Source: an uncultured Tenacibaculum sp.
Lineage (GTDB): Bacteria > Bacteroidota > Bacteroidia > Flavobacteriales > Flavobacteriaceae
Direction of reading: 5' to 3'
Length of the DNA stretch: 64,000 nt
NCBI RefSeq assembly: GCF_947502995.1
Contig: NZ_CANNBW010000005.1
Coordinates: 124,001-188,000 of the forward strand
Shown here: piece by piece, positions 56,229 to 64,000 of the stretch
Position numbering within the stretch: position 1 is the stretch's first letter
Layout: each line of letters starts with the position of its first letter
The notes under the pieces: generated by a model
Database searches by the model: none
Told to the model about the DNA's origin: nothing
Seen by the model: only the letters and a program-made list of their open reading frames with translations
Translations under genes and position numbers: made by a program

Positions 56229-56684
56229 TTAAAAAATTCGAATTGTACTTAAATATGTCCAAACAATAAATAATAATTGTAAAGGAACTCTAAACCAAAG
56301 ATAAGATAAACCATGACCATCTAATGTTCCTTTTTGGTAATTGATATTATGTATAGAAGCATAAATATTTGCTGGTAACATTAATATTAGAAAAACTATT
56401 AAAGTCCATCCACTAATTACTTTTAGTTTTGGAATAAGTAAACCAATTGCTAGAAGGATTTCAAAAAGTCCTGTTAGATAAACAAAATTTGTTTTAAATG
56501 GAATAAACTTTGGAATCATCATTGTCATTCCATCAGTAAAAACGAAATGACCAATCGCTGTAAAACATAACATGATAGACATTGCTATTCGTGCTGAAAG
56601 CGTAAAATTGTAATTGTCTTTGAAAATTTTCATTAAGAAAATTGTTATTACAAAACTTGATACAAGTATTATTAATGGTTTCAT
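56229..56684 (-). CDS. DoxX-family membrane protein
   Basis: The 151-residue protein has four hydrophobic segments (about residues 3-18, 32-50, 67-104 and 128-148). The DoxX-like stretch GHFVFTDGMTMMIPKFIPF is followed by YLTGLFEILLAIGLLIPKLK. Proteins of this family are small quinone-linked or structural membrane proteins of unclear role. It lies 66 bp downstream of a Crp/Fnr regulator on the same strand. Confidence 0.85.
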   Translation of the reverse strand: MKPLIILVSSFVITIFLMKIFKDNYNFTLSARIAMSIMLCFTAIGHFVFTDGMTMMIPKFIPFKTNFVYLTGLFEILLAIGLLIPKLKVISGWTLIVFLILMLPANIYASIHNINYQKGTLDGHGLSYLWFRVPLQLLFIVWTYLSTIRIF

Positions 56685-56750
56685 ATTTGCTTCTTTTTAA
56701 ATTCATTTACAAAATTGATAAATGATTTTAGAGCTAACAATGAATCCAAG

Positions 56751-57317
56751 TTAAGTAATTCGCTTACGTATTCTACTTAAAGCTTGAGGTGTAACACCAA
56801 TATATGAAGCGATATACTTTAATGGAATTTGTTTTATCAAATTTGGACGTTCTTGAAATAAGTTTAAATAACGTTCTTCAGCAGTTTCATTCAGTAATGA
56901 AATTTCCCTTTTAGATTTAATTAAAAACATATTCTCAGCCATTGTTCTTCCTATAAAATTTCCGCTTTCAGTTTTTTCATATACTTCATGAAGATCTTTA
57001 TACGATATCTTCCATAAAGCTGTAGGAGTTAATGTTTCTATTTGATAATTAGAAGGAAGTTGAGTTATAAATGAATCGTAAGCAGTAACAAATTCATTCT
57101 CAAACACAAAACCAAAAGTTAAATCGTTCTCTTCTTGAGGAATATACAACCTCACTATACCTTTAGAAATAAATGACAAGTAATTTTCAACTCTACCTTT
57201 TTTAGTAAGAACTGTATTTTTTGTTAGTTTTTCTTTCTGAAGTTTAGATGAAAAAAAGTTCCAATCTGAACTATTCATTGGATAAATATCAGTAATAAAC
57301 TTTTTTACTTCTTCCAT
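56751..57317 (-). CDS. Crp/Fnr-family transcriptional regulator (1)
   Basis: The 188-residue protein has a cyclic-nucleotide-binding-like beta barrel (about residues 10-120, with TKKGRVENYLSFISKGIVRL and FGFVFENEFVTAYDSFI) and a short C-terminal helix-turn-helix IKQIPLKYIASYIGVTPQAL followed by SRIRKRIT. The barrel lacks a clear cAMP-binding Arg-Glu motif, so the ligand is unknown, as for most Bacteroidota Crp/Fnr proteins. It is divergent from the DUF4386 gene (138 bp). Confidence 0.9.
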   Translation of the reverse strand: MEEVKKFITDIYPMNSSDWNFFSSKLQKEKLTKNTVLTKKGRVENYLSFISKGIVRLYIPQEENDLTFGFVFENEFVTAYDSFITQLPSNYQIETLTPTALWKISYKDLHEVYEKTESGNFIGRTMAENMFLIKSKREISLLNETAEERYLNLFQERPNLIKQIPLKYIASYIGVTPQALSRIRKRIT

Positions 57318-57424
57318 AATATTACATCTTTTAATATGATTTTATAAGATCATCTTTTAACTAAAGTTAGTAAAAAATCATCTATTTCTTAACCGAAGTC
57401 AATTTATAACTTTTTAAATCACAA

Positions 57425-57450
57425 TAATTTTGTATTGATTTTAAATACAA
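57425..57450 (+). promoter_or_regulatory. -7 element and adjacent inverted repeat before the DUF4386 gene
   Basis: TAATTTTG (57425-57432) matches TAnnTTTG. Overlapping it, TTGTATT (57430-57436) and AATACAA (57444-57450) form a perfect 7-bp inverted repeat with a 7-nt spacer, just before the ATG at 57455. It could be the operator of the neighbouring Crp/Fnr protein. Confidence 0.35.
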
Positions 57451-57454
57451 TACA

Positions 57455-58132
57455 ATGAAAACATTCTTGAAAATTTCTGGGATAGCTTATGTGTTCATTT
57501 TTATTTCTGGCTTTTATGCAAATTTTATAATTCTTGAAACTTTAATTGATTCAAATAAAAGTTCAGAAACAATAGGAAACATGATTAATAATCCTGACCA
57601 GTTTAAAAACGGGTTAATCGTGTTTCTAATCATGATCATTTCAGACATTCTTTTAGTTTGGTCGTTGTTTAAAGTTACCAAACCAATTCATAAAACATTA
57701 TCACATATTGCTTCAATTTTTAGAGGCTTTCATGCTGTATTTTTTATTGTTGCTTTATTCCAATTATCTAAGATTTATAACTTAACCTGTAACGCTACAT
57801 ATTCTATACAGTTAGAAACCAAAGTATTTGACTTGTTGTTATGGTTTGATAAATTATGGACTATTGGTTTATTATTTTTTGCTGCTCACTTGCTTGTATT
57901 AAGTTATTTAATACTTAAATCTAGTTACATACCAAGGTTTATTGGCTACTTTTTAATTGCAGCTGCTATTGGATATTTCATTGATTGCTTTTCAAAACTA
58001 TACTTCGCTAATTACAATGATTACAAATTCTATTTTGAAACTATGGTAGTTTTTACAGCAGTAATTGGTGAACTCTCTTTTACATTATGGCTAATTTTTA
58101 AAGGATTTTCTAAGAAAACTTTTAGACTATGA
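57455..58132 (+). CDS. DUF4386 family membrane protein
   Basis: The 225-residue protein has about six transmembrane segments (residues 8-28, 52-75, 85-105, 128-152, 163-182 and 195-215). The DUF4386 layout is seen in ISGIAYVFIFISGFYANFI and in the DNPxxFxxGL-like NNPDQFKNGLIVFLIMIISD. Function is not known for the family. Its stop overlaps the start of the next gene by 4 bp. Confidence 0.8.
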   Translation: MKTFLKISGIAYVFIFISGFYANFIILETLIDSNKSSETIGNMINNPDQFKNGLIVFLIMIISDILLVWSLFKVTKPIHKTLSHIASIFRGFHAVFFIVALFQLSKIYNLTCNATYSIQLETKVFDLLLWFDKLWTIGLLFFAAHLLVLSYLILKSSYIPRFIGYFLIAAAIGYFIDCFSKLYFANYNDYKFYFETMVVFTAVIGELSFTLWLIFKGFSKKTFRL

Positions 58133-58575
58133 TTTCTTTAAAAAATTATGTAAAAAAACGAAATGGAGTTCCACTTGGACATTCAAGATCGTTAAGTAAT
58201 ATGTTGAAGAAATCTTTGGGAGCAACATCTTTTGACCTCTTCTGGAAGCACTGGAATCCTATATGGAATTATTACCTTAATCGATATGTATTTAAACCTC
58301 TAAAAACTATCTGTAATTACTATATAGCAATCGTATTAACTTTTGCGGTTTCAGGATTTCTACACGATTTGGCTGGTTTATTCATCAATAAAAAACTATC
58401 CTTTTTTTTAACTACTTGGTTTATAATCATGGGAAGTATAGTTGCTGTTTTTAAAAGATATCAACTTGTATATACAACACACAAAAAAGCTTTAAACTAC
58501 TTTTATAATTTGCTACTTATTGTTTTAAGCTTTTTTATAGCCAAATGCTTACTAAACCAAATTCATCTTTATTAA
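58129..58575 (+). CDS. Short MBOAT-like membrane protein
   Basis: The 148-residue protein resembles the central part of membrane-bound O-acyltransferases: SFDLFWKHWNPIWNYYLNRY, then YIAIVLTFAVSGFLHDLAGL. In MBOATs the equivalent region reads FWRRWHIS...TFLLSGLWHG, with the catalytic His before the final Asp here. Full MBOATs have 300-500 residues, so this is either a minimal member or a remnant of one. It is translationally coupled to the DUF4386 gene. Confidence 0.6.
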   Translation: MISLKNYVKKRNGVPLGHSRSLSNMLKKSLGATSFDLFWKHWNPIWNYYLNRYVFKPLKTICNYYIAIVLTFAVSGFLHDLAGLFINKKLSFFLTTWFIIMGSIVAVFKRYQLVYTTHKKALNYFYNLLLIVLSFFIAKCLLNQIHLY

Positions 58576-58594
58576 ATTTTAATTCTAATCAATT

Positions 58595-59062
58595 ATGCAA
58601 TCTCTTACTAAAATATTCATATTTATTGTAATTAACCTTTTCACAATACACCAAACTAAAGCTCAAAATGTAACTAATTCTCATAAAGATTCATTAGAAA
58701 TAATGGTTAAGAAATATTATGACTTAAATCTTAAAACCTTTCAGAAGGGTTCTACAATACAGGACATTGACAAAATATTTGAACTCTTTACAGATGATTT
58801 CACATATGTACATCCGAAATATGGCGGAATTTATTCTAGAAAAGATTTATATAATGGTTATGTTAAAAATCAAAAAAGCGGACAATATAATGGCGAGATT
58901 GTAGCTATTAAAGTAGAAAATAAAATCATTGGTTTAAATGTTGTCATTATTGAAAGAAAGTACATCATAAAAAACGAAGAAGGTGTTAAAGCTGGAGAAC
59001 AACAAGTAACTCTTTTTGAGTTTAAGCAAGGAAAAATTTCAAAAATATTTGAATATTGGTAA
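58595..59062 (+). CDS. Secreted NTF2/SnoaL-like protein
   Basis: The 155-residue protein has a Sec signal peptide (residues 1-24, ending HQTKAQ) and an NTF2-like fold: VKKYYDLNLKTFQKG, LFTDDFTYVHPKYGGIYSRK and a late GEQQVTLFEFKQGKISKIFEYW. Such domains are small ligand pockets or cyclase/isomerase-like enzymes; no catalytic signature lets me choose. It lies 19 bp after the MBOAT-like gene and is convergent with the second Crp/Fnr gene. Confidence 0.75.
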   Translation: MQSLTKIFIFIVINLFTIHQTKAQNVTNSHKDSLEIMVKKYYDLNLKTFQKGSTIQDIDKIFELFTDDFTYVHPKYGGIYSRKDLYNGYVKNQKSGQYNGEIVAIKVENKIIGLNVVIIERKYIIKNEEGVKAGEQQVTLFEFKQGKISKIFEYW

Positions 59063-59071
59063 TAGTTATTT

Positions 59072-59650
59072 TCATGTATTATTCATGATTCTTTTTCTAA
59101 TTCTACTTAAAGATTCGGGTTTTACCCCAATATAACTAGCTAAATAATATAAAGGAACTCTATTTATTAATTTTGGTTTCTCTTTTAGTAGCGATAAATA
59201 ACGTTGCTCTGGTGATGATATTAAATAGGATGCTAGAGAATCATCTTGTTTACCTAATTCTTCTTCTACAGAAGTTCTACACAAAGTTTCATATTTAGGT
59301 ACTTTTTTAATAAGTTCTAGCTCTTTATCTTTATTTAGAATAGCAAGTTTACAATCTTCAATACATTCAAGATAATGTTTAGCAGGCGTCTTTTGATGTA
59401 AACTTGTAAATGAAGCTATAGAACTTCCTTCCTCATAAAAATTGGTTGTAACTTCAGTGCCCTCAATAATATAATATTTACGAACTAGTCCAGATAAATT
59501 TTGATACGATTCTTTAGAAACTTGACCTTCTTTTAATAAAATTGTTCCCTTTCCAAAGTTTTTAATAGGAATACAATCTTCAACTATTTTAGCTTGTTCA
59601 TCTGAAATTTCAATTACTTCTCTAATAAGTTGTACTACTTCACTAAACAT
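59072..59650 (-). CDS. Crp/Fnr-family transcriptional regulator (2)
   Basis: The 192-residue protein has the same layout as the copy at 56751-57317: barrel motifs NFGKGTILLKEGQVSKESYQ and TNFYEEGSSIASFTSLHQKT, then the C-terminal helix-turn-helix INRVPLYYLASYIGVKPESL followed by SRIRKRI. The two are paralogues flanking the DUF4386/MBOAT/NTF2 set. Its targets are unknown. Confidence 0.9.
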   Translation of the reverse strand: MFSEVVQLIREVIEISDEQAKIVEDCIPIKNFGKGTILLKEGQVSKESYQNLSGLVRKYYIIEGTEVTTNFYEEGSSIASFTSLHQKTPAKHYLECIEDCKLAILNKDKELELIKKVPKYETLCRTSVEEELGKQDDSLASYLISSPEQRYLSLLKEKPKLINRVPLYYLASYIGVKPESLSRIRKRIMNNT

Positions 59651-59780
59651 TATTCACTATATAAATATTTTCAATTATGATATGATCAAATTCTTAAAAA
59701 CCTAAACTTAAAATGTAGCGTTTTTTACTGATCTTTTCAGTTTCCTTTTTACAATAGTATTTAAAGGTACTAACTTTTTA

Positions 59781-60329
59781 TTATACCTGTATTTGTTTTA
59801 AAAATCGATGTTCCTTAACAATTCCTTTAATTATAATAACTATTACAACAGCAAGAGAAAGAATACCAGAAATTAAAATGTAATTATAAAAAGCACTAGA
59901 AAATTTTTGCTTAAAGTATGGTAATAATAAATAAAAACCGAATATATAAACTGCAACACAAATAGGCGTTACAATATAGTTTACTAACAATCTCGTTTTA
60001 TAATACTTTTTCAAATAAGCATAATATAATTTTTGAGGCATTGAAATCAATTGTTTTTCTTTACGATACAACGAGAAAAACTCTAAAACAACTCGGAAAA
60101 TAAGACTACTTATCATAAGAACTAAACCTAAATTAAAAGTATTCCATTGATGAAACGCATAATAAAAAGCGTATATAATTAATACTATAACAGTTAAAGA
60201 CATTACTGTAATATTAATGTATTGTCCGTTACGTTGTTTTTTAGCTTTTGCTATTATATTTTGAGGAGTAATATTTGAGCTATGATCAGCTTGAATCTCC
60301 CATAATTTATCTAAGTTATCATTTTCCAT
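59781..60329 (-). CDS. Four-helix membrane protein, possible anti-sigma factor
   Basis: The 182-residue protein has a ~35-residue cytosolic N-terminus (NLDKLWEIQADHSSNITPQN) and about four transmembrane helices (36-58, 66-84, 113-136 and 147-168). I do not recognise a family. Its start overlaps the ECF sigma gene by 11 bp, the usual genetic position of an anti-sigma factor, so that role is inferred from context only. Confidence 0.6.
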   Translation of the reverse strand: MENDNLDKLWEIQADHSSNITPQNIIAKAKKQRNGQYINITVMSLTVIVLIIYAFYYAFHQWNTFNLGLVLMISSLIFRVVLEFFSLYRKEKQLISMPQKLYYAYLKKYYKTRLLVNYIVTPICVAVYIFGFYLLLPYFKQKFSSAFYNYILISGILSLAVVIVIIIKGIVKEHRFLKQIQV

Positions 60330-60810
60330 TTTTGATGCATTTTAAAAGTGATTTTCGAATACGGCTTAAACGTGTTCGCAATGTTCCATGAGCTAAACCT
60401 ACAGTTTCAGCAATTGTAGCTTGTGGTATATTTTCGAGTTCTAACAATATTAGTGCTCTATTTTGTTCATTGAGTTTATCAATGCAATGATACATTTGCT
60501 TAATATTTTTTTCAGTATTATTAGTGTTATCATCGTTGGTATGATCAGATAATACGTTTTCATTTATAGGAATATTTTTATTGATTTTACGTAAATCTCC
60601 TAAACATACATTTACTGCAATGCGATATATCCAAGTATCAATAGAAGATTTACCTTTAAATGTTTTTCTATGTTTCCAAACCTTTATAAAAGTTTCTTGT
60701 AACCACTCGTTGGCAAGTTCACTGTTACCAGAAGCGTACCCCAAGCATAACCGATGTACTTTCGGAGCGAATTCATTATAGGTTTTGGTAAACTCTTGTT
60801 CTGTATTCAT
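60319..60810 (-). CDS. ECF-type RNA polymerase sigma factor
   Basis: The 163-residue protein has sigma region 2 (FTKTYNEFAPKVHRLCLGYA and EWLQETFIKVWKHRKTFKGK, then SSIDTWIYRIAVNVCLGDLR). After an acidic/Asn-rich linker comes region 4 (HCIDKLNEQNRALILLELEN, then IPQATIAETVGLAHGTLRTR and LSRIRKSLL). It directly follows the alpha/beta hydrolase gene (start at the base after its stop) and overlaps the four-helix membrane protein, so the three form one unit. Confidence 0.93.
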   Translation of the reverse strand: MNTEQEFTKTYNEFAPKVHRLCLGYASGNSELANEWLQETFIKVWKHRKTFKGKSSIDTWIYRIAVNVCLGDLRKINKNIPINENVLSDHTNDDNTNNTEKNIKQMYHCIDKLNEQNRALILLELENIPQATIAETVGLAHGTLRTRLSRIRKSLLKCIKNGK

Positions 60811-61659
60811 TTATTTAGATGATAAAATCATTTGTACTTGTTCTAAAAACCAAGATGGTTGATCTAGCATTATAAAATGGGCGCTATTTTCAGCTAAAAT
60901 AAAATTATAGTTTTTTAAATTTTTATATTGATTCTTATACGTTTGCTTCACCATTTCTGCTCCATAAGGTTTTGAAGCTACTATTATAGAAACCGGTATT
61001 GAAATGTTTTTTAAATCTTCTCTAAGATCTAGTTTAAGATAATCAGTATATCCGTATACATAAGTTTTTCGGTCTGCTTGTAAAATCCAATTCTTAATTT
61101 GTTCTTGAGCCGAAATTTTAAGACTCATACCTTTTGACATTCCAGCAGCTAATTGTGCAAAAGCAGTATCGTCCATTGCTAATTGCTGTTTGTTATATGG
61201 ACTCTCATATACCAAATTTTCTGGATTAAAATTAGGAATCATTAGTGCGCAAGAAGCAGGAAGTGCATCAACAACTATAATTTTAGAAAGTTTTATTTCT
61301 TTTTGTACAGCAAGCCAAGTAGCAATTGTACCTCCTAAACTATGACCAATTATAGTCGTATTTTGTAAATCATTTTTGACTATATAATTCTTAAGAGATT
61401 GATTAACTTTTGGTAACCAAGGAAATTTAATAGACGCTTTTCCTACAAAACCAGCTAACGTTACAGTATGACATTCATAATTATTTTCTAGCTTTTTCAC
61501 TAAGGGATTCCATATATCTCCTGGAACTGTAAAACCAGGAATCAGTATAACAGGATTTCCTTTTCCTGTGACTTTTACATGAATAGGTTGATTTTCATCT
61601 TGTGCATAAATTGATACAGAAAACACAAATGCGATACATAATAAAATAACATTTTTCAT
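60811..61659 (-). CDS. Secreted alpha/beta hydrolase
   Basis: The 282-residue protein has a Sec signal peptide (residues 1-19, ending SIYA-QD) and an alpha/beta hydrolase fold: NPVILIPGFTVPGDIW (oxyanion region), nucleophile Ser in TIIGHSLGGTIATWLA, and the catalytic His in LAENSAHFIMLDQP. The acid is probably the Asp in YLKLDLREDLK or VVDALPAS. It is exported and may be an esterase or lipase. It is the first gene of the sigma-factor unit, an unusual place for a secreted enzyme. Confidence 0.88.
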   Translation of the reverse strand: MKNVILLCIAFVFSVSIYAQDENQPIHVKVTGKGNPVILIPGFTVPGDIWNPLVKKLENNYECHTVTLAGFVGKASIKFPWLPKVNQSLKNYIVKNDLQNTTIIGHSLGGTIATWLAVQKEIKLSKIIVVDALPASCALMIPNFNPENLVYESPYNKQQLAMDDTAFAQLAAGMSKGMSLKISAQEQIKNWILQADRKTYVYGYTDYLKLDLREDLKNISIPVSIIVASKPYGAEMVKQTYKNQYKNLKNYNFILAENSAHFIMLDQPSWFLEQVQMILSSK

Positions 61660-61778
61660 TTTTAAAAGTTTTTGATTTCCCTTTAGATGCAGGAATAAAA
61701 AAATGTTACATATTATTTTTGAAGGTAGTATGAAAAGTATTTATCATTTACTACTCGAATAAATGAATATCAAGATAA

Positions 61779-62309
61779 TTATTCATCAGACTTCTTAATT
61801 TTTTCATCAATTATTTTAATCAATTCATCAAAATTACAACTAAGTGAATTAGATGATATAATGAATGGTGTTCCATACATCTTTTCATTGGTTTTCATTA
61901 AAAATCGTTTAAACCTATTTACTTGATCTGTATATTTGTTTGGATTCTTAACAAAAATCAATAAAAACTTTGTGCTTTTAACTTGGATTATATCAAAACT
62001 GACAATATCGATACATTTGATAAAATGATCTCCTATTATATTTGAATTATCCATTATTCCATATTGGCTAATAATTAACCCAGGTTTGCTATCAAAAATT
62101 TTTACAAAACCATAAATTCCTGTCATTCCAAAAAAAATAATAGATAACGAACCAGCTACTTTCGTCAACAAGGTATCTATATTAATATTAGCTCCTCCAA
62201 ACATCCACAGCCAGAAACCAATAGATACAAATCCAAATGACGCAAGTATTAATAAAGTAATTTTAAATTTACTTAACTTTATTATTGTTTTTTGTGTTTC
62301 AATTTTCAT
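61779..62309 (-). CDS. STM3941-like membrane protein
   Basis: The 176-residue protein has two transmembrane helices (about residues 15-34 and 46-66) followed by a PH-like cytosolic domain: KPGLIISQYGIMDNSNIIGD and KCIDIVSFDIIQVKSTKFLL. The layout matches the STM3941 family of small membrane proteins of unknown function. It stands alone, 120 bp from the ackA stop and with no obvious partner. Confidence 0.7.
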   Translation of the reverse strand: MKIETQKTIIKLSKFKITLLILASFGFVSIGFWLWMFGGANINIDTLLTKVAGSLSIIFFGMTGIYGFVKIFDSKPGLIISQYGIMDNSNIIGDHFIKCIDIVSFDIIQVKSTKFLLIFVKNPNKYTDQVNRFKRFLMKTNEKMYGTPFIISSNSLSCNFDELIKIIDEKIKKSDE

Positions 62310-62429
62310 TTACAATTTAAATTACAGGATTATTGTACTCTCCTACTCTTTCATAATCGATTAAACAAAAAAACAAATTCCTCTGTTTTATTAGTTTTCT
62401 ATGCTTTTTATAAAAAATACATGTACTAT

Positions 62430-63608
62430 CTACAAACCATACGATTGCTTCGCTATTTCTACTTCTTCGTTTGTAGGAATTACTAATAATTTTACTTTAG
62501 AATTATCTGAATGTATTTCAGTAAGTTTTTTAGCTCTAATATTATTCTTGTTTGTGTCTATTTCTATTCCGAAGAACTCTAAGTCAGTACAAACTTTTTC
62601 TCTGATTAATGAAGAATTCTCTCCAATTCCTGCTGTAAATACAATAGCATCAACACCATTCATTGCTGCAATGTAAGAGCCAATATATTTTTTTATACGA
62701 TACGTATTAATATCTAATGCTAATTGACAAGCTACATTTCCTTTTTCAGCTTCAGCTTCAATATCACGTAAATCACTGTAACCTGTTAAACCGAACATTC
62801 CGCTTTCTTTCTGTAACAAAGTATTTACTTCGTTTACATCATAGCCTAAAGTATTTACCAAATAGAAAATTAAAGTATGATCGATATCTCCACTTCGAGT
62901 TCCCATGACTAAACCTGTAACCGGACCAAAACCTAAACTATGATCGATACTTTGTCCGTTTTCTACAGCAGAAATACTACAACCATTTCCTAAATGAACT
63001 GTGATTAATTTAGAATTTGATGTTTGTAAATATGCATTGGCTTTTTCTGAAACATATTTATGACTTGTTCCATGAAATCCGTATAAACGAATTTTATTAT
63101 CTGTTAAAAACTGCTTCGGAATTGCATACGTAAATGCTTTTTCTGGGATAGTTTGATGAAAAGCTGTATCGAAAACTGCTACTTGTTTTGCTTTTGTAAA
63201 AATTGCTTCGGCAACATTAACTCCTTCTAAATTTGCCGGGTTGTGTTGTGGAGCTAAAGAAAATAAACTTTCTATTTCTATTTTAACTTCCCCAGTTACT
63301 TCTGTAGTTTTAGTAAAAGAACTTCCTCCATGAACAACTCTATGACCAACAACTTCAATTTCATCAGTAGAAGAAATTACACCTACTTTAGTATCTAGTA
63401 ATAACGAAACGACTTTCTCTAAACCAACTTTATGATTTTCAATCTGTATCGTTTCTTTAATTGAATTTTCTTCAGATTCGTAATGAACTGCTCCTTCTTC
63501 TAATCCTATTCTTTCAATTAATCCTGAACAAATTACTTTTTCTTCCGGCATATCAAAAAGTTGATACTTAATTGATGAACTTCCTGAATTGATAACTAAT
63601 ACTTTCAT
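62430..63608 (-). CDS. ackA: Acetate kinase
   Basis: AckA interconverts acetate plus ATP and acetyl phosphate plus ADP. The 392-residue ASKHA kinase has the standard start KVLVINSGSSSIKYQLFD, GHRVVHGGSSFTKTT, VFDTAFHQTIPEKAFTYAIP, RLYGFHGTSHKYVSEKA, LITVHLGNGCSISAVENG, GLVMGTRSGDIDHTLIFYL and FTAGIGENSSLIRE. It follows pta by 14 bp on the same strand, the usual pta-ackA pair of acetate metabolism. Confidence 0.97.
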   Translation of the reverse strand: MKVLVINSGSSSIKYQLFDMPEEKVICSGLIERIGLEEGAVHYESEENSIKETIQIENHKVGLEKVVSLLLDTKVGVISSTDEIEVVGHRVVHGGSSFTKTTEVTGEVKIEIESLFSLAPQHNPANLEGVNVAEAIFTKAKQVAVFDTAFHQTIPEKAFTYAIPKQFLTDNKIRLYGFHGTSHKYVSEKANAYLQTSNSKLITVHLGNGCSISAVENGQSIDHSLGFGPVTGLVMGTRSGDIDHTLIFYLVNTLGYDVNEVNTLLQKESGMFGLTGYSDLRDIEAEAEKGNVACQLALDINTYRIKKYIGSYIAAMNGVDAIVFTAGIGENSSLIREKVCTDLEFFGIEIDTNKNNIRAKKLTEIHSDNSKVKLLVIPTNEEVEIAKQSYGL

Positions 63609-63622
63609 GTGCTGTTTTTAAT

Positions 63623-64000
63623 CTATTCTTGAGCTTGTATCGCTGTTAGGATAATTGTGTTGTAAATATCTTCGATTGTACATCCTCTACTTAAATCGTT
63701 AACTGGTTTATTTAAACCTTGCAACATTGGTCCAATTGCTAAAGCTCCAGTTTCACGTTGTACCGCTTTGTATGTGTTATTTCCTGTATTTAAATCTGGA
63801 AAAATTAATACGTTTGCTTGTCCCGCTACTTCAGAATTTGGTAATTTTTTCTTTCCAACGGTAGGATCTACAGCTGCATCGTATTGAATTGGACCTTCTA
63901 CTTTTAAATCTGGTCGCTTACGTTTTACAATTTCTGTAGCTTCTCTAACGGTATCTACATCTTCTCCTTTTCCTGAACTTCCTGAAGAATAAGAAAGCAT
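63623..64000 (-). CDS. pta: Phosphate acetyltransferase, C-terminal part (cut by window edge)
   Basis: Only the last ~125 codons are present. They match the Pta catalytic domain: [80 protein letters not shown] and [20 protein letters not shown]. The Met at the edge is an internal residue; the gene continues past 64000. Pta exchanges CoA and phosphate on acetyl groups, coupled to ackA. Confidence 0.95.
   Translation of the reverse strand: MLSYSSGSSGKGEDVDTVREATEIVKRKRPDLKVEGPIQYDAAVDPTVGKKKLPNSEVAGQANVLIFPDLNTGNNTYKAVQRETGALAIGPMLQGLNKPVNDLSRGCTIEDIYNTIILTAIQAQE

Noticed and set aside
1..64000. CRISPR arrays, insertion sequences, phage genes, toxin-antitoxin pairs, rRNA
   Set aside because: No direct-repeat array, transposase, integrase or structural phage gene was seen, and no rRNA signature.

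Overview
The window looks like a chromosomal segment of an AT-rich marine Flavobacteriaceae bacterium (phylum Bacteroidota; a Tenacibaculum/Polaribacter-like genus fits, but I cannot prove the genus). The evidence is the gliding and type IX secretion genes gldJ, porU and porV, promoters of the Bacteroidota type (TTG, 19-20 bp, TAnnTTTG), lipoproteins with short N-termini, and an NhaB sodium/proton antiporter. Several automatic start positions use an upstream TTG or run into a terminator; I moved those starts (murF, guaA, the LysM protein, a GNAT protein, oxyR, katG).

Layout. 0.1-9.2 kb: BadF-type sugar kinase, murF, gldJ, porU, porV and cdd (cell wall and surface secretion). 9.5-14.1 kb: a ketoacyl-ACP synthase III homologue, guaA, and a LysM lipoprotein with a periplasmic-binding-protein-like domain. 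14.1-34.3 kb: one co-directional, tightly packed 22-gene surface polysaccharide cluster on the minus strand. Reading in the direction of transcription, it starts with sugar-nucleotide enzymes (WlbB/WbpD-, WlbA/WbpB-, WbpP- and TviB-like proteins, a cytidylyltransferase, Ugd, RmlBCDA). It continues with a Wzy-like polymerase, Wzx flippase and two glycosyltransferases, then a CitE-MaoC-CitE acyl-CoA cassette. It ends with PglD-, PglC- and PglE-like proteins plus a FemAB-like transferase and a divergent DegT-fold protein. A 27-bp inverted repeat terminates it. 34.4-34.6 kb: two tandem tRNA-Val(UAC) genes with their own promoter and terminator.

34.7-43.5 kb (minus strand): exbB-exbD-tonB-folC, an orphan ParA with a C-terminal extension, a glutamate dehydrogenase-nhaB operon, and anmK. 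43.6-52.2 kb: acyl-CoA dehydrogenase, an unknown protein with a CX3CX3C motif, a GAF histidine kinase, a GNAT enzyme, a TruA-like pseudouridine synthase, a PI-PLC-like lipoprotein, and a class V aminotransferase with a palindrome upstream. 52.2-56.2 kb: oxyR divergent from a katG that carries a lipoprotein signal, then a GH47 alpha-mannosidase lipoprotein. 56.2-62.3 kb: small accessory genes (DoxX, two Crp/Fnr regulators around a DUF4386/MBOAT-like/NTF2 set, an ECF sigma operon, an STM3941-like membrane protein). 62.4-64 kb: ackA and the 3' end of pta, cut by the window edge.

The strongest candidate for something undescribed is the CitE-MaoC-CitE cassette. It is translationally coupled to a PglD-like acyltransferase inside the polysaccharide operon, and I read it as a possible supply route for an unusual acyl group on an amino sugar. 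Other notable items are a canonical EF-hand loop inside NhaB, a bacterial GH47 lipoprotein, and an exported lipoprotein KatG next to oxyR. I saw no CRISPR array, insertion sequence, integrase, phage gene or rRNA.
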